Shown here: positions 15,001-24,900 of the stretch, piece by piece
Numbering within the stretch: the first letter of the stretch is position 1
Layout: each line of letters opens with the position of its first letter
Source of the DNA: Prostheceraeus crozeri
Lineage: Eukaryota; Platyhelminthes; Polycladida; Euryleptidae
Assembly: GCA_907163375.1 (NCBI GenBank)
Contig: CAJQUW010005583.1
Coordinates: forward strand, 1 to 64,000
DNA: 64,000 nt
Direction: 5' to 3'
Notes under the pieces: generated by a model
The model's input: only the letters and a program-made list of their open reading frames with translations
Databases searched by the model: none
Told to the model about the DNA's origin: nothing
Made by a program: the position numbers and the translations under genes

Positions 15001-16885
15001 GGGGCACAGCCTCGGGGCTTGCGAATAGGGCGATATGGATAGGGAGAGCAGGATGAGGATAACGAGGAGGAGAGGGGAAGGTTACGAGGGGCGGGGCGGC
15101 CTACGCGTCTAGGCGCGGCTCGGGGAGATCGGGGGCGGGGGGAGGATTAGGGGGATGGGGGAGGGGTGGGGGCTGGGCGAAAAGAGGGGGGGGATGGCCG
15201 AGGGGGGGAGATCTGGGGAAGGTGCTCGGTTGATAGGGGGTGGGACGGGGGACGAAAGTGGGAGGGGGATGAGGGACGGATGGGATAGGGGGGTATATGA
15301 TGGGGAGGGGGAGGGATGGGTGAGCAAGAAGTTGGTCGGGGAGGGCACTGGGATAGAGAGGAGAGGGGGGATCGGGGGGGAGAGGAAATGGGGGGGGGGG
15401 GAGGGATACGCGGGTGGGGGGCGGGGAGGGGAAGAGAGGGCAGAACGTGAGACGAGGAGGGTGGGGTGGGGCTTGATGGGGGCAAGGCGGACATGGGGGG
15501 AGAATGGAGGGGAGGGGAGGGAGGAAGGGGCATGGAGGGGAGAGGAAATGGGGGAGGTGGGGGCGGGGGGGCAGCGGGAGGGGTGGGAAAGATGGAGCTA
15601 GGAAGGGGGGGAGGGGGGGGGCTAAGGGGTGGATAGGGAGAGGGGGGGAGAGATGAGGACGCGTGAGGGTGATCAGGGAGCAGGGCGGGCTGCTGGGACG
15701 CGCGATATGAGGGATGGAGGAGCGGGGCGGCTCGAACGCTCCGTGGCGGGGGGGGGCGGCAGGGGGAGGGGGCGGAGCGCGAGGGGGCGCTGAGCGGGGG
15801 CTGGGGGGAGAGAGGCGCAGGCGGGAAGAGTGGGGGGGGGAGATAGGTGGGGGCGGGGGAAGAGGGCGTAGGGTGGCGGGGGGAAGGGGGGAGGGGGGGC
15901 CTAGGAGGATGAGGGCGCGCGCAGGGGGGCGAGAAGTGATGGCTAGGGAGTGGAGGCGGGGCAGCGGCGCAGAGGGAGGAGGGGACGGGCAGCGCGGAGG
16001 GCTCTGTGGGGCGGGGAGAGATGGGGGGCAGGGGGGGGAGGGAGAGGAGCGCGAGAGGGAGATGTGGGGCGGAGCGGAGATGCGGCCGGATAGATCGGCG
16101 GCGATAGGCTTAGGAGGGGATAGGATAGGCGACCCGGGATGGGGGGGGCGGGGGGGGGGCTCTTGTTGGCTCGGTGATCGGGGCAGGAGGGGGGGGGGGC
16201 TAATCGACAGGAGGGGGCGACAGGGATGGGCAGCATGGAAGGAGGATGGGGGGGGGGCAGCGGCGTCGGGTGATAAGGGGGGCGCGGGGGGGGAGGGAGT
16301 GGATAGAGACGCGGGGGGAGAGAGACGGGATAGAAGCCGGGAGGACGCGGGGGAGGGGGGGAGAGGCCGGGGCCGCGGGGCGGGGGGAGAATGGAGGAGG
16401 GGCCACTCGAGAGTGGGTGATGCGCGGGGACGAGGGGGGTTGGGCGCGAGATGGGCATAGATGGGCGGCGGGGGGGGGGGCATATGAGACGGGGGTATAC
16501 GGAGGAGCATGCGGGAGCGAAGGGTATGGCGAGTAAGGGTGGCATGGGGGGGGCGAAGGCGAGCTGAGGGAGCGGCGAGGGGGAGGCCGAGGAGGGGCGC
16601 GCAGGAGGCGGCAGGCAGGATCGTCGGGGACAGGCATCGGGGATGCGGAGAGGGGGTCAATAAGGCGGCGCTCTGCGGGAGACGGCGAAGGGGGGGGCGG
16701 GGGGCGCGGGGCTGGGCGACGGCTGACGCGGGAGCGCGGCAGGAACGGGGGGACGGTGGATCGGAGCGCTTGGGATCACGAGAGGCATAGGGGGCGGCGG
16801 GGCAGGGGGGGGGTCGTCCGGGGCGGGGCGCTCGGGAGAGGGGGGGGCATCGGGGGCTCGCACGTCGGGGTCATCTGGCTCGGGG
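1..16885. repeat. G-rich low-complexity domain with extreme strand asymmetry
   Basis: By eye the plus strand is well over half G, with A next and C and T scarce. G runs of 4 to 12 occur in almost every line, and the longest is 19 G at 6863-6881. No tandem period, telomere motif or long exact repeat is visible; recurring words are GATCGG, GCTCG, GGATGG and CTAGG. Both strands carry many long open frames (Pro/Ser/Leu/Arg/Ala-rich on minus, Gly/Arg-rich on plus). These follow from the scarcity of T and A and have no domain-like structure, so I call no genes here. Real DNA of this kind would have very high G-quadruplex potential. A degraded-read or assembly artefact is an equally serious explanation. 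Confidence 0.8.
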
Positions 16886-17385
16886 CGCGGGGGGGATCTC
16901 CTCTCTTTGCTCACGGGTTGTGGTCTCTCGGGCGTTCTCTTTTCCTCTTGTTTCTTTCACTTCATTCTGTCATTTTCATCTACTTTCTCTCTTTTTTGTT
17001 CTCTTTTTGCGCTCACTTCATCTCATCGACGCTGTTCTTTCATTTTTCTTTCCACGTGTCTCTTTCTCCTTTCTCTCACTTCATCTTTTTTTTCTCATTC
17101 TTTTTACTCATTTTCTTCACTTTCACTCACTCTTCTTCTCCTCTCCTTCTTTTCATTTTTTTCTTCTTCCTTTCTTTTTTTCACGTTTCCACTCTTCCTC
17201 TTTCTTTTTCTCATTTTTCACTTTTTTCTCTTTCTCTTTTTTCCCTTTCTTCACCCTTTTTCATTTCTTTGATTTTTTTTTTCTTTTTTCTCTTCTGTTT
17301 TTGCATTTTCCTTGTTTGCTTCTCATTCTTCCATCTTTGTTTCATCTCTTCACTCTCTCCTTCTCACTTTTGCTCGGCACTCTCA
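16886..17385. repeat. T/C-rich polypyrimidine tract
   Basis: The composition switches sharply at about 16886 from G-rich to a plus strand made almost entirely of T and C (runs such as TTTCTTTTTCTC), with few purines. The tract has no fixed repeat unit. On its right side it runs directly into the 3' part of the partial Gag frame near 17385. Open frames crossing it are Phe/Ser/Leu-rich composition artefacts. Opposite strand bias in adjacent blocks is unusual; a polypurine/polypyrimidine tract could form triplex DNA, but a sequencing artefact is possible. Confidence 0.75.
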
Positions 17386-17881
17386 CGTAAGCCTCTTGAG
17401 CTTTTCCTACCAAAACGCTCTGGAGCAACATTGGCCATATGTTTTTCGGCCATTTCATGATTTGAGCAACCCTCTCAAAATGGAGGAAATAACTGTCCAC
17501 ATCTGATTCTTTAAACGGAGGCACAAGCCTCACTACTTTGTTAATGTCAAAACTGTCAGTAGAAGGAGAAACCGGCTTTGATTCCTGTAGATAACGTAAT
17601 CTCTCTCGTTTAGAAATTTCCTGCTCAATTTTCAATTTTAATTTCAGAGCTTTAATTTCGGAAGTGTCCTCATCCTCAGATTCAATATCGCCGTTAACAG
17701 AACCATGATCAGAAGGAACGCATCCAAGGGCCGCGAAAATGTTAGAGCGGATATCCGCTTTTGTTAAATTATGACTGCACGAAATGCTGAGGTGTCTAGC
17801 TAACTCAAGTAGTTCAGTCTTTTTGAAATTCAAAATTTCTTCGTAAGAAGGAATAGACGTCAAAACCTCACTGTCTGCCAT
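17386..17881 (-). mobile_element. Gag-like gene start of an LTR retroelement (partial fossil)
   Basis: The minus-strand frame starts with Met at 17881 and encodes an acidic, coiled-coil-like N-terminal region. This is followed by a Gag/SCAN-type segment with the hallmark pattern VxLVPPFKESDVDSYFLHFE, a Trp-containing helix and a GKAQEAYV helix. This arrangement is typical of Ty3/Gypsy-class (Gmr1-like) Gag proteins of invertebrates and fish, which assemble the retroelement particle and bind its RNA. Only the N-terminal part lies in the window, and the reading frame passes into the low-complexity tract on its left. No protease, reverse transcriptase or integrase is present. A tRNA-Pro-type primer site and an LTR lie upstream in the expected order, which supports the call. 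Confidence 0.7.
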
Positions 17882-18060
17882 TTTGAACAGAATAGATTAA
17901 TAAATCTATGATAGACGCGAGTATAAATGTCTATGTAACTATTGAATTAAGACTGATAATTTAAGCAGTAGTTAACTGACGAAAACGCTAACGTAAGTAG
18001 CTTAAGGGAAAAGTATGCCAACGTAAGTAGCATAAGACAACTTTGATGAAATTTGGAACA

Positions 18061-18078
18061 CTCCCGGCTGAGCCCCCA
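18061..18078 (-). promoter_or_regulatory. tRNA-Pro-type primer-binding site
   Basis: Read on the minus strand the site is TGGGGGCTCAGCCGGGAG. It matches the tRNA-Pro primer site known from gammaretroviruses (TGGGGGCTCGTCCGGGAT) at 15 of 18 positions. It lies just inside the LTR end and about 180 bases before the gag start codon, as expected for minus-strand DNA priming. Confidence 0.7.
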
Positions 18079-18084
18079 ATTTTC

Positions 18085-18540
18085 TGTTACGACCTCCCCA
18101 AGGTACGAACAGAAAAAAAGGCCAAATCCCTGTGAGTGAATGGATTTATTAAGTGCAAGGCAGGTGGTGGCCCTTAAGAGAGCCGATTTGGCGTTCGCAG
18201 AGAATGTGAGTGTACGTGCAGTTGTCAACTTGGCAATGACAGCGGTCGTGAGCCGAAGGGTCGCAGCAGCGTCGTTGATTCCCAACAAGAGATCGTGCGT
18301 ACTGTAGGCGGGAGAGAGATGAGAGAGAGCGTTTGGTCCGTCAGCAGGGAGTTTTGATGTCTCTCCAAATGTGTAGGATCGATCATCCACCTGGAGCGTA
18401 TGATTGGCGCCCAGCCACTCGCCGGCTCCCTGTCACCGGGCATCGCTTCGCCCTCCCGTCAGAGAAGGGAAGAAGAGTCTGCGCCGATCAATGGCTCATG
18501 CAAGCGACTCCATTGGTCGTCGCTGCCTTGAAAGTTAATG
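18085..18540 (-). mobile_element. LTR of the same retroelement (right boundary uncertain)
   Basis: On the minus strand the region ends in CGTAACA at 18085, six bases before the primer-binding site, which fits the 3' end of a 5' LTR. A polyadenylation signal (AATAAA on minus, 18145-18150) lies about 60 bases inside, fitting an R region. The outer end is not resolved: I see no clean TG start or target duplication, so 18540 marks only where sequence related to the neighbouring DNA polymerase begins. No second LTR lies in the window, so age cannot be estimated. The element abuts the Polinton polymerase where the polymerase's N-terminal region would be, suggesting insertion or rearrangement there. 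Confidence 0.55.
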
Positions 18541-20451
18541 TACGTTAAGTCTCACTTCTGCCGAGTAGTCTTGATGAGGAAAGAGAGAGAAGTCTGCATT
18601 TTCGTCACACAATATCCAAATCTAACCGATGAAGTCATCACACGGAAAGGAGTCTTTCCATATGCATATTTTGATGCGATTAGTAAACTCGGCGAGACTT
18701 CTCTTCCGCCCATAGATAAATTTAAAAATGATTTCACCGGCGCAGAATGTAAGACCGAAGATTATGATCATGCACAAGATGCATGGATAAAATTTGACTG
18801 CCATACATTTGGCGAATATATGATTGCCTACCTTAAGTTAGATGTATTTTTGCTGGCTGATGTATTTCAGGAGTTTCGACGAGTGGCATTAGAAGAAGAT
18901 AAGTTAGATCCCGTCCACTTTGTCAGTCTGCCAGCCATGTCATTTAAGTCTGCTTTTAAAATGACTGGTGAGACCATTCATCTCTTACAAGATCCAGAGA
19001 TGTATAATTTATTTGAGCGAGGAATTCGCGGTGGTCTCACATTTGTAAATAAACATAGGTTAAAATCAAAAATAGTAGGCAATGACCAGACTCATCTTAA
19101 GTATTATGACCAAAATAATTTGTATGGTAGTTCATTATCCAAACCGCTACCTCACTCTGAGTTTAGCTGGTTAGATGATAGTGAAATTCAACATTTCTCC
19201 AACCCTTCCAACATACTAGCAATTCCAGATGAAGGTGATTGGGGATATTATTTTGAGATAGATCTAATCTATCCAAATAATATTAAACATAAAACCGTAG
19301 ATTTTCCACTCGCACCCGAATCAGGTGAAGTGAGTAAAGATATGTTTTCCGACTTTATGAAACAATTTCATAAAGATTTGGAATCATGCGGTCAACCCGA
19401 CTATAAGCCTTGCCGCAAACTTTTACTCACCCAGTATGATAAAGAAAACTATCTAGTCCACTTTAGCATCTTAAAATTTTATTTAGAAATGAGTATGATT
19501 TTAAAAAGAGTTCACCGCATTATTAAATTTAGACAGAAAGCCTTCCTCAAACCATATATTGATAACAACAGCCAGAAACGTGCACTAGCCCAAAATAATT
19601 TTGAAAAAGATTTTTATAAATATAAGAATAATAGTCTATTTGGTAAGACGATGGAGGATGTTACAAAACGTGTAAACTATAAACTAGTTAATGATGATCA
19701 AAAGTATCCCAAATTGGTCTCATCACCTCTATTCATCGATAGAGACATTATCGATGAGGACCTTGTAGGTGTTAAAATGATAAAATCTGAAGTTGAGTTG
19801 TGCAAGCCCATCTATATTGGCCAAGCTGTACTAGATTACTCTAAGCTTGAAATGTACCAACTCTTTTATAAAATACTAAAACCATGTCCTCTCGTAAAAG
19901 AGGTTCGTTTGTTGGGTGGTGATACAGATAGTTTCTTCTTAGGTATTACCACTCAAAAAGATTTAAATTTCAATGAAGTAGGAAAATCTTTAGAAAGATA
20001 TTTTGATACATCAAATTATCCTACTGATCACCCACTCTACTCCATCAAAAATAAGGCAAAACTTGGCTGCTTTAAGGATGAGACAGCAGGGAAGGAAATA
20101 GATGAAATGATTCTCCTCCGTCCAAAAATGTACAGTATGAAATTAAAGGATAGCGACGATAGTATTAAGCGTGCTAAAGGCATATCAAGATCATTGGTCT
20201 CTAACATGAAACATAAGAATTTCAGGAAAGCCTATAGAAATAAAAATATAACGTTTGTCAATATGACAATCTTAAAATCTAAGTCGCATGAGATCAAAAC
20301 TCATACTTTTAGGAAACGGGCGCTTTCAGCATGGGAGGATAAGAGGTGCTGGTTAGAACACAACATATCTCTTCCACATGGACATCCTGACACAAACATA
20401 CCACCACCCAAAAGAATTAAACTCACACTACCACATTCAGGAGACGTGTAA
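18538..20451 (+). CDS. Polinton-type protein-primed DNA polymerase B, incomplete
   Basis: The 637-codon frame encodes most of a family-B DNA polymerase of the protein-primed group used by Polintons and related linear elements to copy their own genome from a terminal protein. Visible motifs in order are: an exonuclease III-like YLKLDVFLLADVF (near residue 98); motif A YYDQNNLYGSSL (near 188), with the Asp that binds metal; motif B KNNSLFGKTM (near 363); and motif C GGDTDSFF (near 460), with the paired catalytic aspartates. Homology seems to begin around codon 20-25, so the first Met is probably not the native start. The N-terminal part of the exonuclease domain is not present here. AATAAA at 20742-20747 is a plausible polyadenylation signal. 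The element is a fossil and incomplete. Confidence 0.85.
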   Translation: MYVKSHFCRVVLMRKEREVCIFVTQYPNLTDEVITRKGVFPYAYFDAISKLGETSLPPIDKFKNDFTGAECKTEDYDHAQDAWIKFDCHTFGEYMIAYLKLDVFLLADVFQEFRRVALEEDKLDPVHFVSLPAMSFKSAFKMTGETIHLLQDPEMYNLFERGIRGGLTFVNKHRLKSKIVGNDQTHLKYYDQNNLYGSSLSKPLPHSEFSWLDDSEIQHFSNPSNILAIPDEGDWGYYFEIDLIYPNNIKHKTVDFPLAPESGEVSKDMFSDFMKQFHKDLESCGQPDYKPCRKLLLTQYDKENYLVHFSILKFYLEMSMILKRVHRIIKFRQKAFLKPYIDNNSQKRALAQNNFEKDFYKYKNNSLFGKTMEDVTKRVNYKLVNDDQKYPKLVSSPLFIDRDIIDEDLVGVKMIKSEVELCKPIYIGQAVLDYSKLEMYQLFYKILKPCPLVKEVRLLGGDTDSFFLGITTQKDLNFNEVGKSLERYFDTSNYPTDHPLYSIKNKAKLGCFKDETAGKEIDEMILLRPKMYSMKLKDSDDSIKRAKGISRSLVSNMKHKNFRKAYRNKNITFVNMTILKSKSHEIKTHTFRKRALSAWEDKRCWLEHNISLPHGHPDTNIPPPKRIKLTLPHSGDV

Positions 20452-20762
20452 ATAGATTCATCCTTAACTCAGTATTTTGATGTTGATTTCTGTAGATAAA
20501 CATTGTTGTTTTATGTATCGCATGAGATTGTTTTTTCCTTGTGAATATGTGCCCACATCTGTACATTCCCCATGTGATGACTTTTCCACTGAAAGACATT
20601 TTTCCTATCCCTGTATATTTCCACCCTTCACGAAGTAAAAAGACTTTTTGTATATAACAATGTTTATTGAAGTGCGCTCATGTATATATTTTCAGTGGAT
20701 GTTGTATAAAGTCTATTGCTTCACATTCATGTACATATTTCAATAAATGTTGTATAAAGACT
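20452..20762. other. Convergent 3' region with two diverged tandem copies
   Basis: This spacer separates the polymerase (plus) from the penton-like frame (minus). Two diverged copies of a segment of roughly 65 bases, sharing the word GTTGTATAAAG, lie around 20640-20762. AATAAA at 20742-20747 serves the plus direction and AATAAA on minus (20663-20668) the opposite direction. The two transcripts would therefore overlap tail to tail. No gene is seen. Confidence 0.5.
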
Positions 20763-21083
20763 TCACTTTGTTTTCCGAAACACTAACGTTATGAGGGATT
20801 TAGTATCTTTCACGTGGATGCACTCTTGTAAACCATTGGTAATTTTGATAGCAATAGAGGGTATCATTTGTTTGACGATAGGATGGTAGAAAATAGGTTC
20901 AAACAATATCTGGACTATTCCATATGAAGCGTCTTTGTCATGAATGAAATCGCGTAAAATGTATTCTTTTTTCTCATCAAAAGAAATAGGTGAAATCAGA
21001 TCACTTTGAATGTAAAGGTGTTGTTCATGTTTATTAAGGGTCATTGGTATTCCTACACCAATCATGCGTGTAGCAGTAAACAC
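20763..21083 (-). CDS. Penton-like (minor capsid) C-terminal fragment of the Polinton
   Basis: The 106-codon minus frame contains LYIQSDLI, then a segment ending YGIVQILFEPIFYHPIVKQ, an alternating I-x-I pattern and a final SLITLVFRKTK. The order (YIYSDLV-like start, P-x-Y-x-P-V middle, terminal VTLxFR) matches what I recall of the C-terminus of Polinton/adintovirus penton proteins, which form capsid vertices. The likeness is by motif pattern only. Position and convergent orientation beside the polymerase support it. Only a C-terminal portion is recognised; treat it as a fossil. Confidence 0.45.
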   Translation of the reverse strand: MFTATRMIGVGIPMTLNKHEQHLYIQSDLISPISFDEKKEYILRDFIHDKDASYGIVQILFEPIFYHPIVKQMIPSIAIKITNGLQECIHVKDTKSLITLVFRKTK

Positions 21084-21102
21084 ATTTTACAGCAATGAAA
21101 AA

Positions 21103-21342
21103 CTACAGTTTTATCAAATTTTCACTCAATTGACAATGAATGCCATCGCCCAGTTTCAGAAGAGCACTTTGATTTTCAATCAAAAATGAAATGTGATGTA
21201 TCTTTGCATCATCAAGTAACACTTCACATAACTCGCTTGTGCTAATTTTTCTAACAGGTGGGCAACATCGTTGTATCGCCGATTTGCAAAACGACATGTC
21301 TAATAGAATAACACAAACAGCTCTATTCAGCTTAGGAAGCAT
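21103..21342 (-). CDS. Small unassigned frame upstream of the penton-like fragment
   Basis: A 79-codon minus-strand frame directly upstream of the penton-like fragment, in the same orientation. It has several Cys residues and a hydrophobic N-terminal stretch (CVILLDMSF) but no domain I recognise. Its composition is like that of its neighbour, and it may be part of the same Polinton remnant or a chance frame. Confidence 0.25.
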   Translation of the reverse strand: MLPKLNRAVCVILLDMSFCKSAIQRCCPPVRKISTSELCEVLLDDAKIHHISFLIENQSALLKLGDGIHCQLSENLIKL

Positions 21343-21985
21343 GTTGCTTACATCACTGTCATTCTTCTTGTAAAGATAGTCACTAAAAATAGCAATAGTA
21401 AATTATATTCACAGCTGAATATGCGAGCGTGTGAACGTTTTCATATCAGACAAAGCGATAACCCATGTCTAAAAATGGATCCACCTCATTGTCGTAGATG
21501 TCAGACCATTCGATAAGATTCTATTCATCCTTATTGACAGCCTGATCTTTTCCCCATTCAGTGCGTGTGCATTCCTTTGTCAGTCAAAGTGATGACGCAT
21601 ACCGTTTTCACCTTAACTCATTCATATGATGAGTCGTCAGTGAATGAAGGAAAAACTCAACGTTTAACATGCCTCCATTAGCTATACATTAAACAGATAA
21701 CACATTAGGAATTTAACAATCCGTGATACTTTATTGAAATCACATAAGCCTGTTATGATACAATGCCCGTTATGAAGGATGGTAATATGTATAGGGTACC
21801 ACTCGAATGAGAGCAGCAGGAAAGGGTTCAGTTTCATAAATTATATAATGGCTGCTGTTTTTAATATTTGCTAGAACCATTATAGTCTTCAATTGAACAG
21901 ATACTACCAAATTCTTCAATATTAATACACCAACACTAACAGGCGGAACACCTTCTTTTCAGCAAACGAAATATGCTAATCACTT
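21343..21985. other. Spacer with possible coding relic, no clear gene
   Basis: AT-rich spacer. On the minus strand around 21450-21570 a short stretch reads like protein (EWSDIYDNEVDPFLDMGYRF) and could be another relic of the adjacent Polinton. It is short and has no recognised family. The rest shows nothing I can name. The minisatellite begins at about 21990. Confidence 0.35.
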
Positions 21986-21989
21986 ACAA

Positions 21990-24900
21990 TTTTTATTATT
22001 TTACAAATAGCTATACCTTTATTTCTAGCATACAAAGGCTAAAACTCTATTTCTAACGCATACACTATTAAAACTTTATTTTTAACTTGTAAACTGCTAA
22101 AAACTTTATTTTTTAATATGGAAACTGATGAAACTTTATTTCTAGCATACAAACAGATAAAACTTCATTTCTAACATACAAACAGATAGAACTTTATTCT
22201 TAACTTGTAAACTTAAACAGATAGAACTTTATTCGTAACTTGTAAACTGGCGAAACTTCATTCTATTTCTAACATATAAACAAATAGAACTTTATTCTTA
22301 ACATGCACACTATTGAAACTTTATTCTTAACTTGTAAACTATTGAAACTTTATTTTTAACTTGTTAACGGTTGAAACTTTGTTTTATTTCTAACACACAA
22401 GCAGCTTAAACTTTATTTCCAACATACACACTGTTGAAACTTTATTTTTAATCTGTAAACTGTTGAAACTATATCTTTCACTTACAAATAGTAGAACGCT
22501 TAGTCTAACTTGCAAACTATTAAATCCTGCAATCATATTTTAACAAACAGATAAAACTCTATTTCTAACGTACACAGTGTTGAAACTTTATTTCTAATTT
22601 GTAAACTCTTGAAACTTTATTTTGATATACAAACAGCTAAAACTTTATTTCTAACGTATACACCATTGAAACTTTAGTTTTTATCTTTTAAACTGTTGAA
22701 ACTTTATTTTGTTTCTAACATGCAAACAGATAAAACTTTATTCTTAACTTGTAAACTGATGAAACTTCATTTTATTTCTAACATATAAGCTGATAAAACT
22801 TTATTGTTAACTTGTAAACTGGTGAAGCTTCATTTTATTTCTAACATACAAACAGATAAAACTTTATTCTTAACATATGCACTATTGAAACATTAGTCTT
22901 AACTTGCAAACTATTGAAACTTTATTTTTAACTTGTTAACGGTTGAAACTTTATTCTATTTCTAACATACAAACAGATAAAACTTTATTTTTAACTTGTA
23001 AACGGTTGAAACTTTGTTTTATTTCTAACATACAAACAGATAGAACTTTATTCTTAACTTGTAAACTGGTGAAATTTCATTCTATTTCTAACATATAAAC
23101 AGATAGAACTTTATTCGTAACATACGCACTATTGAAACTTTATTCTTAACTTGTAAACTATTGAAACTTTATTTTTAACTTGTAAACGGTTAAAACTTTG
23201 TTTTATTTCTATCATACAAACAGATAAAACTTTATTCTTAATATACACACACTATTGAAACTTCATTCTTAACTTGTAAACTATTGAAACTTTATTTTTA
23301 ACTTGTTAACGGTTGAAACTTTGTTTTATTTCTAACACACAAACAGCTTAAACTTTATTTCCAACATACACACTGTTGAAACTTTATTTTTAATCTGTAA
23401 ACTGTTGAAACTATATCTTTCACTTACAAATAGTAGAACGCTTAGTCTAACTTGCAAACTATTAAATCCTGCAATCATATTTTAACAAACAGATAAAACT
23501 CTATTTCTAACATATACACTATTGAAACTTTATTTCTAACTTGTAAACTCTTGAAACTTTATTTTTAACTTGTTAACGGTTGAAACTTTATTCTATTTCT
23601 AACATGCAAACAGATAAAACTTTATTTTTAATCTGTAAACTGTTGAAACTATATCTTTCACTTACAAATAGTAGAACGCTAAGTCTAACTTGCAAACTAG
23701 TAAATCTTGCGATCTTATTTTTACAAACAGTTACACCTTTATTTCTAACATATACACTATTGAAACTTTATTTCTAACTTGTAAACTCTTGAAACTTTAT
23801 TTTGATATACAAACAGCTAAAACTTTATTTCTAACGTATACACCATTGAAACTTTAGTTTTTATCTTTTAAACTGTTGAAACTTTATTTTGTTTCTAACA
23901 TGTAAACAGATAAAGCTTTATTTCTAACATATACACTATTGAAACTTTATTTTTAACTTGTACACTGGTGAAACTTTATTTCTAACTTGTAAACGGTTGA
24001 AAATTTGTTTTATTTCTATCATAGAAACAGATAGAACTTTATTCTTAACTTGTAAACTGGTGAACCTTCATTTTATTTCTAACATATAAACAGATAGAAC
24101 TTCATTCTTAACTTGTAAACTTAAATAGATAGAACTTTATTCGTAACTTGTAAACTGGAGAAACTTCATTCTATTTCTAACATATAAACAAATAGAACTT
24201 TATTCTGAACATGCACACTATTGAAACTTTATTCTTAACTTGTAAACTATTGAAACTTTATTTTTAACTTGCAAACTATTGAAACTTTATTTTTAACTTG
24301 TTAACGGTTGAAACTTTGTTTTATTTCTAACATACAAACAGATAGAACTTTATTCTTAACTTGTAAACTGGTGAACCTTCATTTTATTTCTAACATATAA
24401 ACAGATAGAACTTTATTCGTAACATACGCACTATTGAAACTTTATTCTTAACTTGTAAACTATTGAAACTTTATTTTTAACTTGCAAACGGTTAAAACTT
24501 TGTTTTATTTCTATCATAGAAACAGATAAAACTTTATTCTTAACTTGCCAACTGGTGAAACTTTATTCTTAACATACACACACTATTGAAACTTCATTCT
24601 TAACTTGTAAACTATTGAAACTTTATTTTTAACTTGTAAACGGTTGAAACTTTGTTTTATTTCTATCATAGAAACAGATAAAACTTTATTCTTAATATAC
24701 ACATACACTATTGAAACTTTATTCTTAACTTGTAAACTATTGAAACTTTATTTTTAACTTGTTAACGGTTGAAACTTTGTTTTATTTCTAACATACAAGC
24801 AGATAGAACTTTATTCTTAACTTGTAAACTGGTGAACCTTCATTCTATTTCTAACATACAAACAGATAAAACTTTATTCTTAATATACACACACTATTGA

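Larger units (their letters stand above)
18541..21342. mobile_element. Polinton/Maverick remnant (polB plus penton-like gene)
   Basis: A protein-primed type-B DNA polymerase on the plus strand converges on a minus-strand frame resembling the C-terminus of Polinton penton proteins. That pairing is characteristic of Polinton/Maverick elements. No integrase, packaging ATPase, protease, major capsid gene or terminal inverted repeat was recognised. The remnant is therefore broken and clearly incomplete. The polymerase part remains open over more than 600 codons, which suggests it is not very ancient. Confidence 0.65.

Noticed and set aside
1-16885. Subtelomeric or telomeric DNA
   Set aside because: No TTAGGG-, TTAGG- or similar telomere array is present; G richness alone is not evidence.
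544-16914. Dozens of long open frames on both strands in the G-rich block
   Set aside because: They are explained by the scarcity of T and A. The products are Pro/Ser/Arg or Gly/Arg noise without domains, and frames overlap on both strands.
16756-17506. Phe/Leu/Ser-rich open frames resembling membrane proteins
   Set aside because: They translate the T/C-rich tract in three frames at once, so the hydrophobic look is compositional.
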